A DNA stretch of 64,000 nucleotides from NCBI GenBank assembly GCA_028287235.1, contig JAQBQB010000020.1, forward strand, positions 271,738 to 335,737, written 5' to 3'. The position numbers were made by a program, and so were the translations under genes. Below the pieces are notes generated by a model. That model made no database searches. It was not told where the DNA came from and was given only the letters and a program-made list of their open reading frames with translations. Each line of letters opens with the position of its first letter. Within the stretch, counting starts at the first letter, position 1. Source of the DNA: Gemmatimonadota bacterium (lineage in GTDB: Bacteria; Gemmatimonadota; Gemmatimonadetes; Gemmatimonadales; Gemmatimonadaceae). Shown one piece after another: positions 28,325 through 38,233 of this stretch.

Positions 28325-28764
28325 TACGGTGTTGGTGAGGGCTTCTCGTCGTGTACTTCCTGCATCCAGTCGATGCGCTCCAGCGGGCGGAGCGAATCGC
28401 GGCGGAAGCGGATCGCCACGGCCCAGGTGCCGGCCACGACGTAGTTCAACTTCGCGTGATACGTGCCGATTTCCGGCCCGTAGGCCAGGGCATCCCAGGT
28501 CTTTGCCCCTTGGTTGTTGCTGGCGAAAAGCTGCCCCTCGCCGCTCTCGATCGGCTGGCGCGTCTTCCGGTCGAGAATCTGAATCTTGAAGTGAATGTCC
28601 TGCCGCGCGTGCGGCGGGGCGTCATCGGGCGTGATCGTGTACGAATACGTGTTCGACATTTGCCGAAGCGGAGGCGGCATGTTGTCGCCGCCTCCGCAGG
28701 CCTGTGTCGCCCCGATCACCGCCGCGAGCGCTCCCGCCGATCCCATCGCCGCCCAGCGTCGCAT
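28324..28764 (-). CDS. exported, possibly lipid-anchored protein of unknown function
   Basis: 146 aa. The N-terminus MRRWAAMGSAGALAAVIGATQACGGG is a signal sequence with a weak lipobox ending at C23. The rest is a predicted beta-sandwich (SYSYTITPDD, HFKIQILDRKT, GTWAVAIRFRRD) of the kind found in small periplasmic carriers or metal-handling proteins, but no ligand residues stand out. It is placed between ino1 and the BCKDH set. Confidence 0.6.
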   Translation of the reverse strand: MRRWAAMGSAGALAAVIGATQACGGGDNMPPPLRQMSNTYSYTITPDDAPPHARQDIHFKIQILDRKTRQPIESGEGQLFASNNQGAKTWDALAYGPEIGTYHAKLNYVVAGTWAVAIRFRRDSLRPLERIDWMQEVHDEKPSPTP

Positions 28765-28775
28765 CGTGCCTCTCC

Positions 28776-30089
<1,314 letters not shown>

Positions 30090-30109
30090 TATTGAGTCTC
30101 CTTACGGTA

Positions 30110-30805
30110 CTAAGGGCGCGTACCCGTCCGACGACGGCGACGCAGCCAAAAGGTTTTTTCGATGGTGAGCGGAATGGGCGGGGCCCCGCCGCGCGAGTTG
30201 GTCTGCTGATACACGAAGTGCATGCGCTGCACGACGGTGATCCAGGCAGTGACCGTCAGAATTATAATGATCACCGCGAGGATCAGCCCGTTCAGACCAA
30301 GTCCGAAGAATGCCTGGGGGGCGGAAAGCAGGACGATTCGTTCCGGCCGCTGCATGATGCCGACCTTGGCGTCCAGTCCCAGGGCTTCGGCGCGCGCCCG
30401 GATGTACGACGTCATGTAGGCGCCGATGAGCCCGAGCAGGCAGACGGCCATCATCGGAACGTTGTGGTGGCGCGGGTTCAGGGCGTAGAACACCGCGAGA
30501 CCGGCGAGCAGCGCGCCGTCGGCGACCCGGTCGAGCGTCGAATCCAGGAAGGCACCAAACGTCGAGCTCTTGTTCGACCGGCGGGCGACCGTGCCGTCGA
30601 GCACGTCGAACAACGCGGTAGCTCCCAGAAAAAAGCCTCCCGTGCGAATGTGACCGGTGGCGTAGATGACTCCGCCGGCGACCGTGCACAGCGTTCCGAT
30701 GACCGTAATGGTATTCGGATGGACTCCACGCCGGACCAGCCAATTCGCGACCGGATCGATGACCCTCAAATATCCGTTTTTGAGCCAGTCCGGGAGAAGC
30801 TTCAT
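30110..30805 (-). CDS. CDP-alcohol phosphatidyltransferase, candidate phosphatidylinositol-phosphate synthase
   Basis: Integral membrane enzyme of 231 aa joining a CDP-diacylglycerol to an alcohol phosphate. The catalytic CAP motif is complete: DVLDGTVARR followed by GAFLDSTLDR, giving the D-x2-D-G-x2-A-R-x8-G-x3-D-x3-D pattern near residues 63-86. Several hydrophobic segments follow. Next to ino1, inositol 3-phosphate is the obvious acceptor, as in actinobacterial PIP synthase; glycerol-3-phosphate is the alternative. The start at 30805 has GGAG just upstream; longer in-frame starts are less likely. Confidence 0.85.
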   Translation of the reverse strand: MKLLPDWLKNGYLRVIDPVANWLVRRGVHPNTITVIGTLCTVAGGVIYATGHIRTGGFFLGATALFDVLDGTVARRSNKSSTFGAFLDSTLDRVADGALLAGLAVFYALNPRHHNVPMMAVCLLGLIGAYMTSYIRARAEALGLDAKVGIMQRPERIVLLSAPQAFFGLGLNGLILAVIIIILTVTAWITVVQRMHFVYQQTNSRGGAPPIPLTIEKTFWLRRRRRTGTRP

Positions 30806-30885
30806 GCGGCTCCGAATGGGCGCGGTGGCGCGACGCAGCGTCGGGAGGCCAACGCGGCCGGAAAATGGAGCACAAACGCCTAAGA

Positions 30886-30904
30886 GCCGGAGCCCTGCTC
30901 CGGC
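30886..30904. other. GC hairpin upstream of the phosphatidyltransferase gene
   Basis: GCCGGAG (30886-30892), a five-base loop, then CTCCGGC (30898-30904). On the minus strand it is followed by TCTTAGG, too poor in T for a confident terminator. It may end the small lipoprotein transcript at 30994. The rest of the 30806-30993 gap shows nothing else I can name. Confidence 0.4.
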
Positions 30905-30993
30905 CGTAAAAGTAGCTCTTCCACAGACTTGTAGCAACCAGCGCGACCACGCCGAGGCCTCGCCGGGCGCCTCGCCGGCGCGTCCCGGCTGGC

Positions 30994-31329
30994 CTATGGG
31001 AGCGTGAAGACGTACGTCCCGTTGAGGGTCACGTTCGCGCGGGAATAGTTGTGCACGCCGTCGATCGTCACCGCCTTCAGCGACACCGTCGATCCGGGAG
31101 CGAATCCCTGCACCGGGATCGTCACGGAGGCGTTTGCCGGAACCTGGCGGAGAAAGGTGTCCGTGCCGCCGGAGTTTGCGTACACGTTCACCGCCTGGGC
31201 CAAGTTGTTGTTCACCTGCAGCGAGATCTGGGTCTGCTGGGCGGGTGCCGTGCGAACCTCGACCTGGCGAGGGCTACATGCCGCGAGGATGCCGAGCGAC
31301 ACGATCAGAAGCAGCCTGCGTGCAATCAT
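30994..31329 (-). CDS. small lipoprotein of unknown function
   Basis: 111 aa. The signal peptide MIARRLLLIVSLGILAACSP has a clear lipobox LAAC. The mature part is a single predicted beta-sandwich rich in V, N and T (QISLQVNNNLAQAVNVYA, TVSLKAVTIDGVHNY, ANVTLNGTYVFTLP). It was probably acquired as an independent transcription unit: 137 bases upstream and 188 downstream are non-coding. AGGA lies 8 bases before the ATG. Ligand unknown. Confidence 0.75.
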   Translation of the reverse strand: MIARRLLLIVSLGILAACSPRQVEVRTAPAQQTQISLQVNNNLAQAVNVYANSGGTDTFLRQVPANASVTIPVQGFAPGSTVSLKAVTIDGVHNYSRANVTLNGTYVFTLP

Positions 31330-31466
31330 GAAATGATTCCTGAAGAAGTTCGCCGATCGGAGCATTCCTGGAGCGTCGAGACCCGTCTCCTCACGGACCG
31401 TCGGTGCAAGACGTGTGCGCGACGGACGCGCCCGCTCGCCGCAGGCGCTCGCACGCTCGACGGCGG

Positions 31467-32762
31467 TCACCGGTAGATGCGGTAGGGCCGCGCGCCCTTC
31501 AAGAATGCGTCGACGTACTGGCGTTGTGCGTCCATGGCCACATCGGGGTCGGTGCCGGCCATGATCGCCTGTCGCGCCGCGGTGCTCCCGAAGCGCTCGT
31601 CGAAGGCACGGTCCGAGATGCGCAACGAATCGCGATGCGCGCCGACGAGCGCCCAGAGAATTGCCGCGCTGACGCGTCCCGACTGCACCCGATCGCGGTC
31701 GGTGACGTCGATGCGTACGCCGGGGATCCGCATGCCGGCGAACTTCGCGTCGCCGGGATTTTGCGGCGTGAACGAATCCACCACGAAGCGCACACCGGCG
31801 AGCCGGCGCCCGTTCAACGACTCGGCGACGCGCGCCGCGTTCATCCAAGACGCGCCGAATCGCTGAAATGCGTCGCTCGTTCCCCGCCCCACCGATACGT
31901 TCGATCCCTCGAACGCCACGACCGATGGATACGTCAACGCGCTGGTGAGATTGGGCAGGTTCGGCGACGGGCGCACCCAGGGTAGTCCGGTCTCGTCGAA
32001 CCACATCGCGCGCCGCCACCCCGCAACAGGCACGACGTGCAGCGGTGCGTGGATGCCGAGCACGGCGTTGTAGAAGAGCGCCATCTCGCCCATCGTCATT
32101 CCGTGCCGCAGCGGGAACGGGTATAATGCGTACGGCTTCGCTGGCTTTTGCTGCGTGTGCTCATCCGCGTTCGACCACGCGGTGTCGAGCATGGGACCAT
32201 CGACGTGGTCGCCCGTGATCGGATTCGGGCGATCGAGCACGATGATCGGCAGACCCCGGCGCGCCGCCGCGCGCATCGCGTAGATCATCGACCCCACGTA
32301 CGTCCACGTCCGAGTGCCGATGTCCTGCAGATCGAAGACGAGTGCGTCGATGTCCCGCAGCAGGCTGTCCGGCGGCGCGATCGCCGTGACGGTGTAGAGC
32401 GAATGCACCGCGAGCCCGCTCCGCGTGTCGATACCGCTCTCGACGCCCTCGCGGTCTTCCGTGCCGCGGATGCCGTGCTCCGGCGAGAAGAGCCGAACCA
32501 GCGTGACGCCGGCCGCGCGCGCGCCGGCGTCGCGCAGCAGCTCGATGTCCGACGTGCCGTGCGCGTCGACGCCCGTCTGGTTGGTCAGCAGCGCGATGCG
32601 CTTGCCGCGGATGAGCGCGAGACTATCATCGAGCAGGACCGAGATGCCCGGACGTACTGCCCCACTGGGTTGCGGACGCGGCGTTCGGCCCGCGCAGCCG
32701 GCCAGACACATTGCCACCATTCCTCCGATCACCCACGGCCCACGATGCACAACGTGATGCAT
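31467..32762 (-). CDS. namZ: exo-beta-N-acetylmuramidase NamZ-like lipoprotein (DUF1343, GH171)
   Basis: Predicted to remove MurNAc from the non-reducing end of murein fragments. The 431-aa protein has a signal peptide ending in the lipobox of MVAMCLAGC. The DUF1343 domain then follows: LLTNQTGVD, the FSPEHGIRG segment whose glutamate is thought to be catalytic in NamZ, FDLQDIGTRTWTY and VLDRPNPI. Its ATG at 32762 lies inside the start of the divergent serine hydrolase gene. The AmiE-NamZ pairing matches the B. subtilis murein salvage cluster. MurQ is not seen here. Confidence 0.88.
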   Translation of the reverse strand: MHHVVHRGPWVIGGMVAMCLAGCAGRTPRPQPSGAVRPGISVLLDDSLALIRGKRIALLTNQTGVDAHGTSDIELLRDAGARAAGVTLVRLFSPEHGIRGTEDREGVESGIDTRSGLAVHSLYTVTAIAPPDSLLRDIDALVFDLQDIGTRTWTYVGSMIYAMRAAARRGLPIIVLDRPNPITGDHVDGPMLDTAWSNADEHTQQKPAKPYALYPFPLRHGMTMGEMALFYNAVLGIHAPLHVVPVAGWRRAMWFDETGLPWVRPSPNLPNLTSALTYPSVVAFEGSNVSVGRGTSDAFQRFGASWMNAARVAESLNGRRLAGVRFVVDSFTPQNPGDAKFAGMRIPGVRIDVTDRDRVQSGRVSAAILWALVGAHRDSLRISDRAFDERFGSTAARQAIMAGTDPDVAMDAQRQYVDAFLKGARPYRIYR

Positions 32763-33956
32763 GACGTTCGATCCTCGATGCTGGCGCTGTTGATTGTGCC
32801 GCTGATCGTCGGCTGCCGGCCCGCCGCGGCGGCGAGCGCGAACGCGAGCGCGCAGCCGGAACATGACATGGCGATCGCGTCGCGACCACCCCGGTCCGAT
32901 TCGGCAATCCGCGACTCGCTGCGGCAGATACTGGACCGCGCGCTGCGCGACAGCGCGTTCCCCGGAGCGATCGCCGTGGTCGGCACGCGCGCACGCGTCA
33001 TCGGACAGTACGCCGTGGGCCACCTCGACTGGGCGCCGAGCCCCGCCCCGAACGAGCATACGCTCTGGGATCTCGCGTCGCTCACGAAGGTCGTTGGTCT
33101 CACGAGCGGCATCATGCAGCTCGTCGAAAAGGGCGACATTTCTCTCGACGCGCCGCTGCAGCGCTATTTCCCGAGCTGGACCGGTCCGAACAAAGAGCGT
33201 GTCACCATCCGCCATCTGCTGACGCACACCTCTGGGTTGCCGTCGTTCAAGCCGTACGACGAGATAACGCACGACCCCGACAGCCTGGCGAAGCTCATGT
33301 TCTCGACGCAGCTCGATACGCTGCCGGGCGCGAAGATGGTGTACAGCGACATCGGCGCGTACATGCTCGGGCGCACGCTCGAGAAGGTCACGGGGCAGAC
33401 GCTCGACGCCTACCTCGCCTCGCACGTGTTTCAGCCCGCCGGCATGAGCGAAACGATGTACAAGCCGCCCGCCTCCCTGCTGCCGCGCATCGCACCCACG
33501 GAGATCGATCCGCGCCGCGGCGGTCTCGTGCGCGGCAAGGTGCACGACGAGCGCGCGTACTATCTCGGCGGCGTGTCGGCGCACGCCGGCATCTTCAGCA
33601 CGGCGCACGACCTCACACGCTTCGCGCAGATGTACCTGAACAACGGCGTGATCGACGGCGTGCGCGTGCTGCCCGCCTCGGGCATCGCGACGTTCACCGT
33701 CCGCCAGGTGGCCGATCGCGCACTCGGTTGGCAAAAGCCCGACGGCATGAATTCCGCCGGCCATTTCATGTCCCCCGAAGCGTTCGGCCACACGGGATTC
33801 ACCGGTACGTCGATCTGGATGGATCCAACGAACGACGTGTTCATCATTCTCTTGAGCAACCGCGTGAACCCGACGCGCGCCAACACGAAGATTGGCCGGG
33901 TGCGCGTCGCGCTCGCCGACGCCGTGCTGTCGGCCCTTCCGCGCGTTCAGAAGTAA
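32745..33956 (+). CDS. serine hydrolase of the beta-lactamase fold, AmiE-like, exported
   Basis: 403 aa. An N-terminal signal with VRSSMLALLIVPLIVGC suggests a lipoprotein. The class C type active site is visible: SxxK as SLTK in DLASLTKVVGL near residue 111, the YxN-type box as YSD in VYSDIGAYML, and HTG in GHTGFTGTS. In B. subtilis a protein of this family, AmiE, removes peptides from MurNAc and is encoded beside NamZ; the same role is inferred here. An esterase or other penicillin-binding-like enzyme is possible. The start is either 32745 or 32757; neither has a good Shine-Dalgarno sequence. Confidence 0.8.
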   Translation: MHNVMHDVRSSMLALLIVPLIVGCRPAAAASANASAQPEHDMAIASRPPRSDSAIRDSLRQILDRALRDSAFPGAIAVVGTRARVIGQYAVGHLDWAPSPAPNEHTLWDLASLTKVVGLTSGIMQLVEKGDISLDAPLQRYFPSWTGPNKERVTIRHLLTHTSGLPSFKPYDEITHDPDSLAKLMFSTQLDTLPGAKMVYSDIGAYMLGRTLEKVTGQTLDAYLASHVFQPAGMSETMYKPPASLLPRIAPTEIDPRRGGLVRGKVHDERAYYLGGVSAHAGIFSTAHDLTRFAQMYLNNGVIDGVRVLPASGIATFTVRQVADRALGWQKPDGMNSAGHFMSPEAFGHTGFTGTSIWMDPTNDVFIILLSNRVNPTRANTKIGRVRVALADAVLSALPRVQK

Positions 33957-33981
33957 GACTCCTCATCACCGTGAGTGACGC

Positions 33982-35838
33982 ATGCACCTGACCGCTATCG
34001 ATTGGGCGATCGTCGTCGCGTATTTCGCGTTGTCGGCCGGCATCGGACTGGCTTTCGCCAAGAAGGGCGGCGAGAGTCTCGAGGAATATTTCATCTCGGG
34101 GCGCCAGGTCTCGTGGTGGCTCGCCGGCGCCTCGATGGTCGCGACGACCTTCGCGGCCGACACGCCGCTCGTCGTCACCGGCATCGTCGCGGCGAACGGC
34201 GTTGCCGGCAACTGGCTGTGGTGGAACATGCTGATGAGCGGCATGCTCACCGTGTTCTTCTTCGCGCGGCTGTGGCGCCGGGCGAACGTGATGACCGACG
34301 TGGAGTTCGCCGAGATCCGATACAGCGGCAAGCGCGCCGCCGTCCTCCGCGGCTTTCGCGCCCTCTATCTCGCCATCCCGATCAACCTCATCATCCTCGG
34401 CTGGGTGACGCGGGCGATGATCAAGATCCTCACCATCTCGCTCGGGCTGCACGACGTGCAGATCGCGGGATTTTCCGTGTCGGGCCAGGTGATCGCGGTT
34501 GGGATCTGCTTCCTCGTCACGATGTCCTACTCGGTGGCCGCCGGCATGTGGGCCGTGCTGTGGACCGATCTCGTGCAGTTCGTGATCAAGATGTCCGCGG
34601 TGATCATTCTCGCCGTGTACTCCGTGCGCGCCGTGGGAGGCATGGCGAAGCTCAAGGCCGGCGTCGCCGCGCACTTCGGCAGCGAGGCCGCGGGTCTTTC
34701 GGTGCTGCCGGTGAAGTTCACCGGCCACGGCATCGAGGCGTACACGTGGATGCCGCTCCTCGCGCTCGGCGTATTTCTCTCCGTGCAGTGGTGGGCCGCG
34801 TGGTATCCGGGCGCCGAACCGGGCGGCGGGGGCTACGTGGCGCAGCGCATCTTCTCGGCGAAAACCGAGCGCGACGGCGTGCTGGCGACGCTCTTCTTCC
34901 AGGTGGCGCACTACGCCATTCGCCCGTGGCCGTGGATCATCACCGGGCTCGCGACGATCATGCTCTACCCGCAGGGCATCGGTCCAACGCACGATCACGA
35001 AGCCGGCTACGTCCAGGCGTTCGTCGACCTGCTGCCCACCCCGTGGCGCGGCGTGATGTTGGCCGGATTCGCCGCGGCCTACATGTCCACCGTGGGAACG
35101 CAGCTCAACTGGGGCGCGTCGTACCTGGTCAACGACTTCTATAAGCGTTTCATCAACAAGAACGACACGCAGAAGCACTACGTCAAGGTCTCCCGCTGGA
35201 CGACCATCGGCCTGTTCTTGGCGTCCGCGGTCGTCGCCTGGCAGCTCGATACGGTGCAAGGCGCGTGGGAATTTCTCCTCGCGCTCGGATCGGGCACCGG
35301 GCTGGTGCTCATTCTCCGGTGGTACTGGTGGCGCGTGAACGCGTGGTCGGAGATCGCCGCGATGATCATCTCGGGCGTCGTGTCGCTCGCGTCGCATCCG
35401 TTCATCGTCGCCTACTATCCCGCGGGCGATCCGCGCGTCATCGCCGTCACCATGCTCGTGACGGTGGTGCTGAGCACGGCGGTGTGGCTCGCGGTCACGT
35501 ACCTGACGCCGCCCGAGCCGGACGAGACACTCGATGCCTTCTATCTCCGCGTGCGGCCCGGCGGACCCGGCTGGGCCCGCGTGTCGGAACGGCTCGGGTT
35601 CGGCCGTGAATCGACGCCGGGCGGGGCGCTGGCGTGGACCAACTGGATCGCCGGAATCGTCGCGGTGTATTCCACACTGTTCGGCATCGGCAAGCTGATC
35701 TTTGGTGAGCTGGGATCTGGCTTCTTGCTCCTGCTCGTCGCAGCGGCTGCGTTCGCCTGGATCGCGAAATCGTTCCAATCGGAGCCGCCGCCGCCCGCGG
35801 CCGCCATTCGCCGGGAAGAGCGGGTCGCCGCCGATTGA
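33982..35838 (+). CDS. sodium:solute symporter (SSS family)
   Basis: Membrane transporter of 618 aa with about 14 hydrophobic segments. The N-terminus DWAIVVAYFALSAGIGLAFA and EEYFISGR-x-SWW are SSS hallmarks, and GFAAAYMSTVGTQLNWGASYL in the eighth core helix matches the sodium site region. It is 25 bases after the AmiE-like gene. Substrate not readable from sequence; by context an amino sugar or muropeptide product. The C-terminus has extra helices and a charged tail. Confidence 0.85.
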   Translation: MHLTAIDWAIVVAYFALSAGIGLAFAKKGGESLEEYFISGRQVSWWLAGASMVATTFAADTPLVVTGIVAANGVAGNWLWWNMLMSGMLTVFFFARLWRRANVMTDVEFAEIRYSGKRAAVLRGFRALYLAIPINLIILGWVTRAMIKILTISLGLHDVQIAGFSVSGQVIAVGICFLVTMSYSVAAGMWAVLWTDLVQFVIKMSAVIILAVYSVRAVGGMAKLKAGVAAHFGSEAAGLSVLPVKFTGHGIEAYTWMPLLALGVFLSVQWWAAWYPGAEPGGGGYVAQRIFSAKTERDGVLATLFFQVAHYAIRPWPWIITGLATIMLYPQGIGPTHDHEAGYVQAFVDLLPTPWRGVMLAGFAAAYMSTVGTQLNWGASYLVNDFYKRFINKNDTQKHYVKVSRWTTIGLFLASAVVAWQLDTVQGAWEFLLALGSGTGLVLILRWYWWRVNAWSEIAAMIISGVVSLASHPFIVAYYPAGDPRVIAVTMLVTVVLSTAVWLAVTYLTPPEPDETLDAFYLRVRPGGPGWARVSERLGFGRESTPGGALAWTNWIAGIVAVYSTLFGIGKLIFGELGSGFLLLLVAAAAFAWIAKSFQSEPPPPAAAIRREERVAAD

Positions 35839-35863
35839 ATCGCCTTCCCGGCGGCGCTATACT
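35835..35863 (+). promoter_or_regulatory. sigma-70-type promoter for the Fe-S carrier gene
   Basis: TTGAAT (35835-35840), a 17-base spacer and TATACT (35858-35863). It overlaps the stop codon of the symporter and would start transcription near 35870, about 45 bases before the A-type carrier ATG. It may also serve the NagB-fusion gene. Confidence 0.6.
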
Positions 35864-35914
35864 TGTATCCATCGCGGCGATCACTACTTGCCGCCTCAAA
35901 TGGGGGGTTTCGGA

Positions 35915-36271
35915 ATGAGCACAATGAATCAGCCCGAGGTGATGGTCGTGATCACGCCCAACGCCTCGACCGAAGTCAAGAAGTTCATGGAAGTCGAGGG
36001 TGTCGACCCGGGCAAGGGCGGCCTTCGCGTGAGCGTCCAGCCCGGCGGCTGCAGCGGCTTCAAGTACGGCCTGCTGATCGAAGACGAAGCGGCCGAGGAC
36101 GACCTCATCGTGGGCCAGGGCGACTGGCGCGTGTTCGTCGACCCGTTCTCGGCACAATATCTGAACGGCGTCACCATCGACTATGTCTCGTCGATGCAAG
36201 GCTCCGGCTTCACGTTCAAGAACCCGAATTCCACGGGCGGCTGCGGGTGCGGCAGCTCGTTCTCCGCGTAA
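35915..36271 (+). CDS. A-type iron-sulfur carrier (IscA/ErpA family)
   Basis: 118-aa scaffold that hands Fe-S clusters to apoproteins. The three cysteine ligands are in PGGCSGFKY and the C-terminal GGCGCGSSF, the usual C-x60s-C-G-C arrangement. Start at 35915 is preferred over an ATG five codons earlier because GGGGGG lies about 8 bases upstream of it. It has its own promoter-like sequence and no obvious link to the sugar genes on either side. Confidence 0.92.
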   Translation: MSTMNQPEVMVVITPNASTEVKKFMEVEGVDPGKGGLRVSVQPGGCSGFKYGLLIEDEAAEDDLIVGQGDWRVFVDPFSAQYLNGVTIDYVSSMQGSGFTFKNPNSTGGCGCGSSFSA

Positions 36272-36292
36272 CACGCCCGCTTCAGGGGTAAC

Positions 36293-38233
36293 ATGGAACG
36301 GTCAGTCGCTGGCGCAGGCCGGGACGCCGTCGTGACGGAAACAACAGGGGCCCGCGATTCCATGAATCGCGGGCCCTCTCGCGTTTCGCATGCCGCAAAC
36401 GCGGGCGAGCGAATCCGCACGGTGGTCGTCGAGGATCATGAAGACATCGCGCGACTGGTCGCGAATCGCATCGCCACGCTCATCCGCGAGCGCAACGCCG
36501 CCGGCGAGCATACCGTACTCGGTTTGGCGACGGGCTCGACGCCGATCGGCGTGTACCGCGAGCTCATTCGCATGCACAAGCAGGAGGGGCTGAGCTTCGC
36601 CAGCGTGGTGACGTTCAATCTCGACGAGTACTACCCGATGCCGAAGGACAGCATCCACTCCTACCATCGGTTCATGTGGGAGAACCTGTTCTCGCACATC
36701 GACATCGATCCGGAAAACGTGCACATCCCGCCGGGCGACGTGCCGCGCACGGAGATCGACGAAGCCGCCGATCGGTACGAAGGCGCCATCGCGCGCGCCG
36801 GAGGCATCGACTTCCAGATCCTCGGCATCGGCAAGACGGGACACATCGGGTTCAACGAGCCGGGATCGGGCGCCGAGAGCCGCACGCGACTCGTGACGCT
36901 GGATGCCGTGACGCGCGCCGACGCCGCCTCCGATTTCTTCGGCGAGGAATACGTTCCGCGCGAAGCCGTCACCATGGGCGTGGCCACGATTCTCGACGCG
37001 CGTGAGATTGCGATCATCGCGACCGGCGAGCACAAGTCCACCATCGTCAAGCGCGCCGTGGAGGGAGAGATCGACGTCGAAGTCGCGGCGACGTTCCTGC
37101 AACGCCATCCCAACACGACGTTCTACGTCGACCGGGCCGCGGCCGCGGAGCTCACGCGCATCAAGACGCCGTGGCTCATCGACCAGGTGCAGTGGACGCA
37201 GAGCCTCATCATCCGCGCGGTGATCTGGCTGTCGCAGCAGACGGGCAAGGCGATTCTCAAGCTCACGCAGCGCGACTACGCCGACGCGCACATGTCGTCG
37301 CTCGTCGCAAAGTTCGGCTCGCCCGGCGAAGTGAACGGCAAGGTCTTCAACATGTTGGGCGCCAAGATTCGCGGGAAGTCGAAGCTCGCGGTGGGCAAGA
37401 AGATCATCTGCTTCTCGCCGCACCCCGACGACGACGTGATCTCGATGGGCGGCATCCTGCGCAAGCTCGTCGAGAACGACAACGACATCGTCGTGGCGTA
37501 CATGACGAGCGGCAACATCGCGGTGTTCGACCACGACGTGCGCCGCTATGTCGACTTCCTGGAGCGCATGGCCGACGAGGGCCGCATCGAGCGCGACCGC
37601 GTCGATCCGCTGGCGGCAAAGGTGCAAGAGTGTCTCGAGCGAAAGACGCCGGGCGAAGTGGACATCCCCGAAGTGCAGGACATCAAGCGCATCATTCGCG
37701 AAGCCGAGGCGGTGAGCGGCATCGAGACGCTCGGTCTGCCGCGCAGCGCGGCGCGCTTTCTCAACCTCCCCTTCTATCAGACGGGCAAGGTGCGGAAGGA
37801 TCCGATCGGTCCGCCGGACGTCGCGATCGTGCGCCAACTGCTCGAGGACGTTCGTCCCGATCAGATCTTCGTCGCCGGCGATCTGTCCGATCCGCACGGC
37901 ACGCATCGCATGTGCAAAGAGGCAATCGACGGCGCGCTGGCGGAGATGAAGGACACGCCGCGCCCGGAAGTCTGGCTCTATCGCGGCGCCTGGCAGGAGT
38001 GGCCGGTGCACGAAGCGCACTTCCTCGTGCCCCTGTCACAAGAGGAGCTGCGCCTCAAGATCCAGGCGATCTTCAAGCATCAGTCGCAGAAGGACTCGGC
38101 TCCTTTCCCGGGCGGCTATGACGACCGTGAGTTCTGGCAGCGCGTCGAAGCACGCAACAAGGGCACGGCGGCGGAGCTCGACCGACTCGGTCTCGCCGAG
38201 TACTTCGCGATGGAAGCGTATGTGGTGGAATGA
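36293..38233 (+). CDS. NagB-like glucosamine-6-phosphate deaminase fused to a PIG-L deacetylase domain
   Basis: 646 aa. The NagB domain (about 41-300) has LATGSTPIGVY, NLDEYY with D111 matching the proton-transfer D72 of E. coli NagB, and ILGIGKTGHIGFNEP. There H184 and E189 are kept but the position of E. coli D141 is T182. The PIG-L domain (about 365-600) carries the zinc motif PHPDDDVISMGG (H377, D379, D380) and DPHGTH (H535, H538). The fusion could deacetylate and deaminate a GlcNAc phosphate. The same architecture exists in Bacteroides proteins annotated only as deaminase-like. AGGGG four bases before 36293 supports that start; ATG 36362 is the alternative. Confidence 0.88.
   Translation: MERSVAGAGRDAVVTETTGARDSMNRGPSRVSHAANAGERIRTVVVEDHEDIARLVANRIATLIRERNAAGEHTVLGLATGSTPIGVYRELIRMHKQEGLSFASVVTFNLDEYYPMPKDSIHSYHRFMWENLFSHIDIDPENVHIPPGDVPRTEIDEAADRYEGAIARAGGIDFQILGIGKTGHIGFNEPGSGAESRTRLVTLDAVTRADAASDFFGEEYVPREAVTMGVATILDAREIAIIATGEHKSTIVKRAVEGEIDVEVAATFLQRHPNTTFYVDRAAAAELTRIKTPWLIDQVQWTQSLIIRAVIWLSQQTGKAILKLTQRDYADAHMSSLVAKFGSPGEVNGKVFNMLGAKIRGKSKLAVGKKIICFSPHPDDDVISMGGILRKLVENDNDIVVAYMTSGNIAVFDHDVRRYVDFLERMADEGRIERDRVDPLAAKVQECLERKTPGEVDIPEVQDIKRIIREAEAVSGIETLGLPRSAARFLNLPFYQTGKVRKDPIGPPDVAIVRQLLEDVRPDQIFVAGDLSDPHGTHRMCKEAIDGALAEMKDTPRPEVWLYRGAWQEWPVHEAHFLVPLSQEELRLKIQAIFKHQSQKDSAPFPGGYDDREFWQRVEARNKGTAAELDRLGLAEYFAMEAYVVE
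36348..36376. other. 13-bp hairpin with an ATG in its loop at the 5' end of the NagB-fusion gene
   Basis: GGGCCCGCGATTC (36348-36360) and GAATCGCGGGCCC (36364-36376) are perfect inverted repeats around a CAT loop. It lies within the first 30 codons of the reading frame, and the ATG at 36362 straddles the loop. The C-rich sequence after it lacks a T-tract. It may be a terminator remnant for the Fe-S carrier gene, or it could limit translation starts. Confidence 0.65.

Noticed and set aside
30806..30937. N-terminal extension of the phosphatidyltransferase to 275 residues
   Set aside because: The added residues lack homology and a Shine-Dalgarno sequence, and the stretch contains a hairpin; the ATG at 30805 has GGAG at the correct distance.
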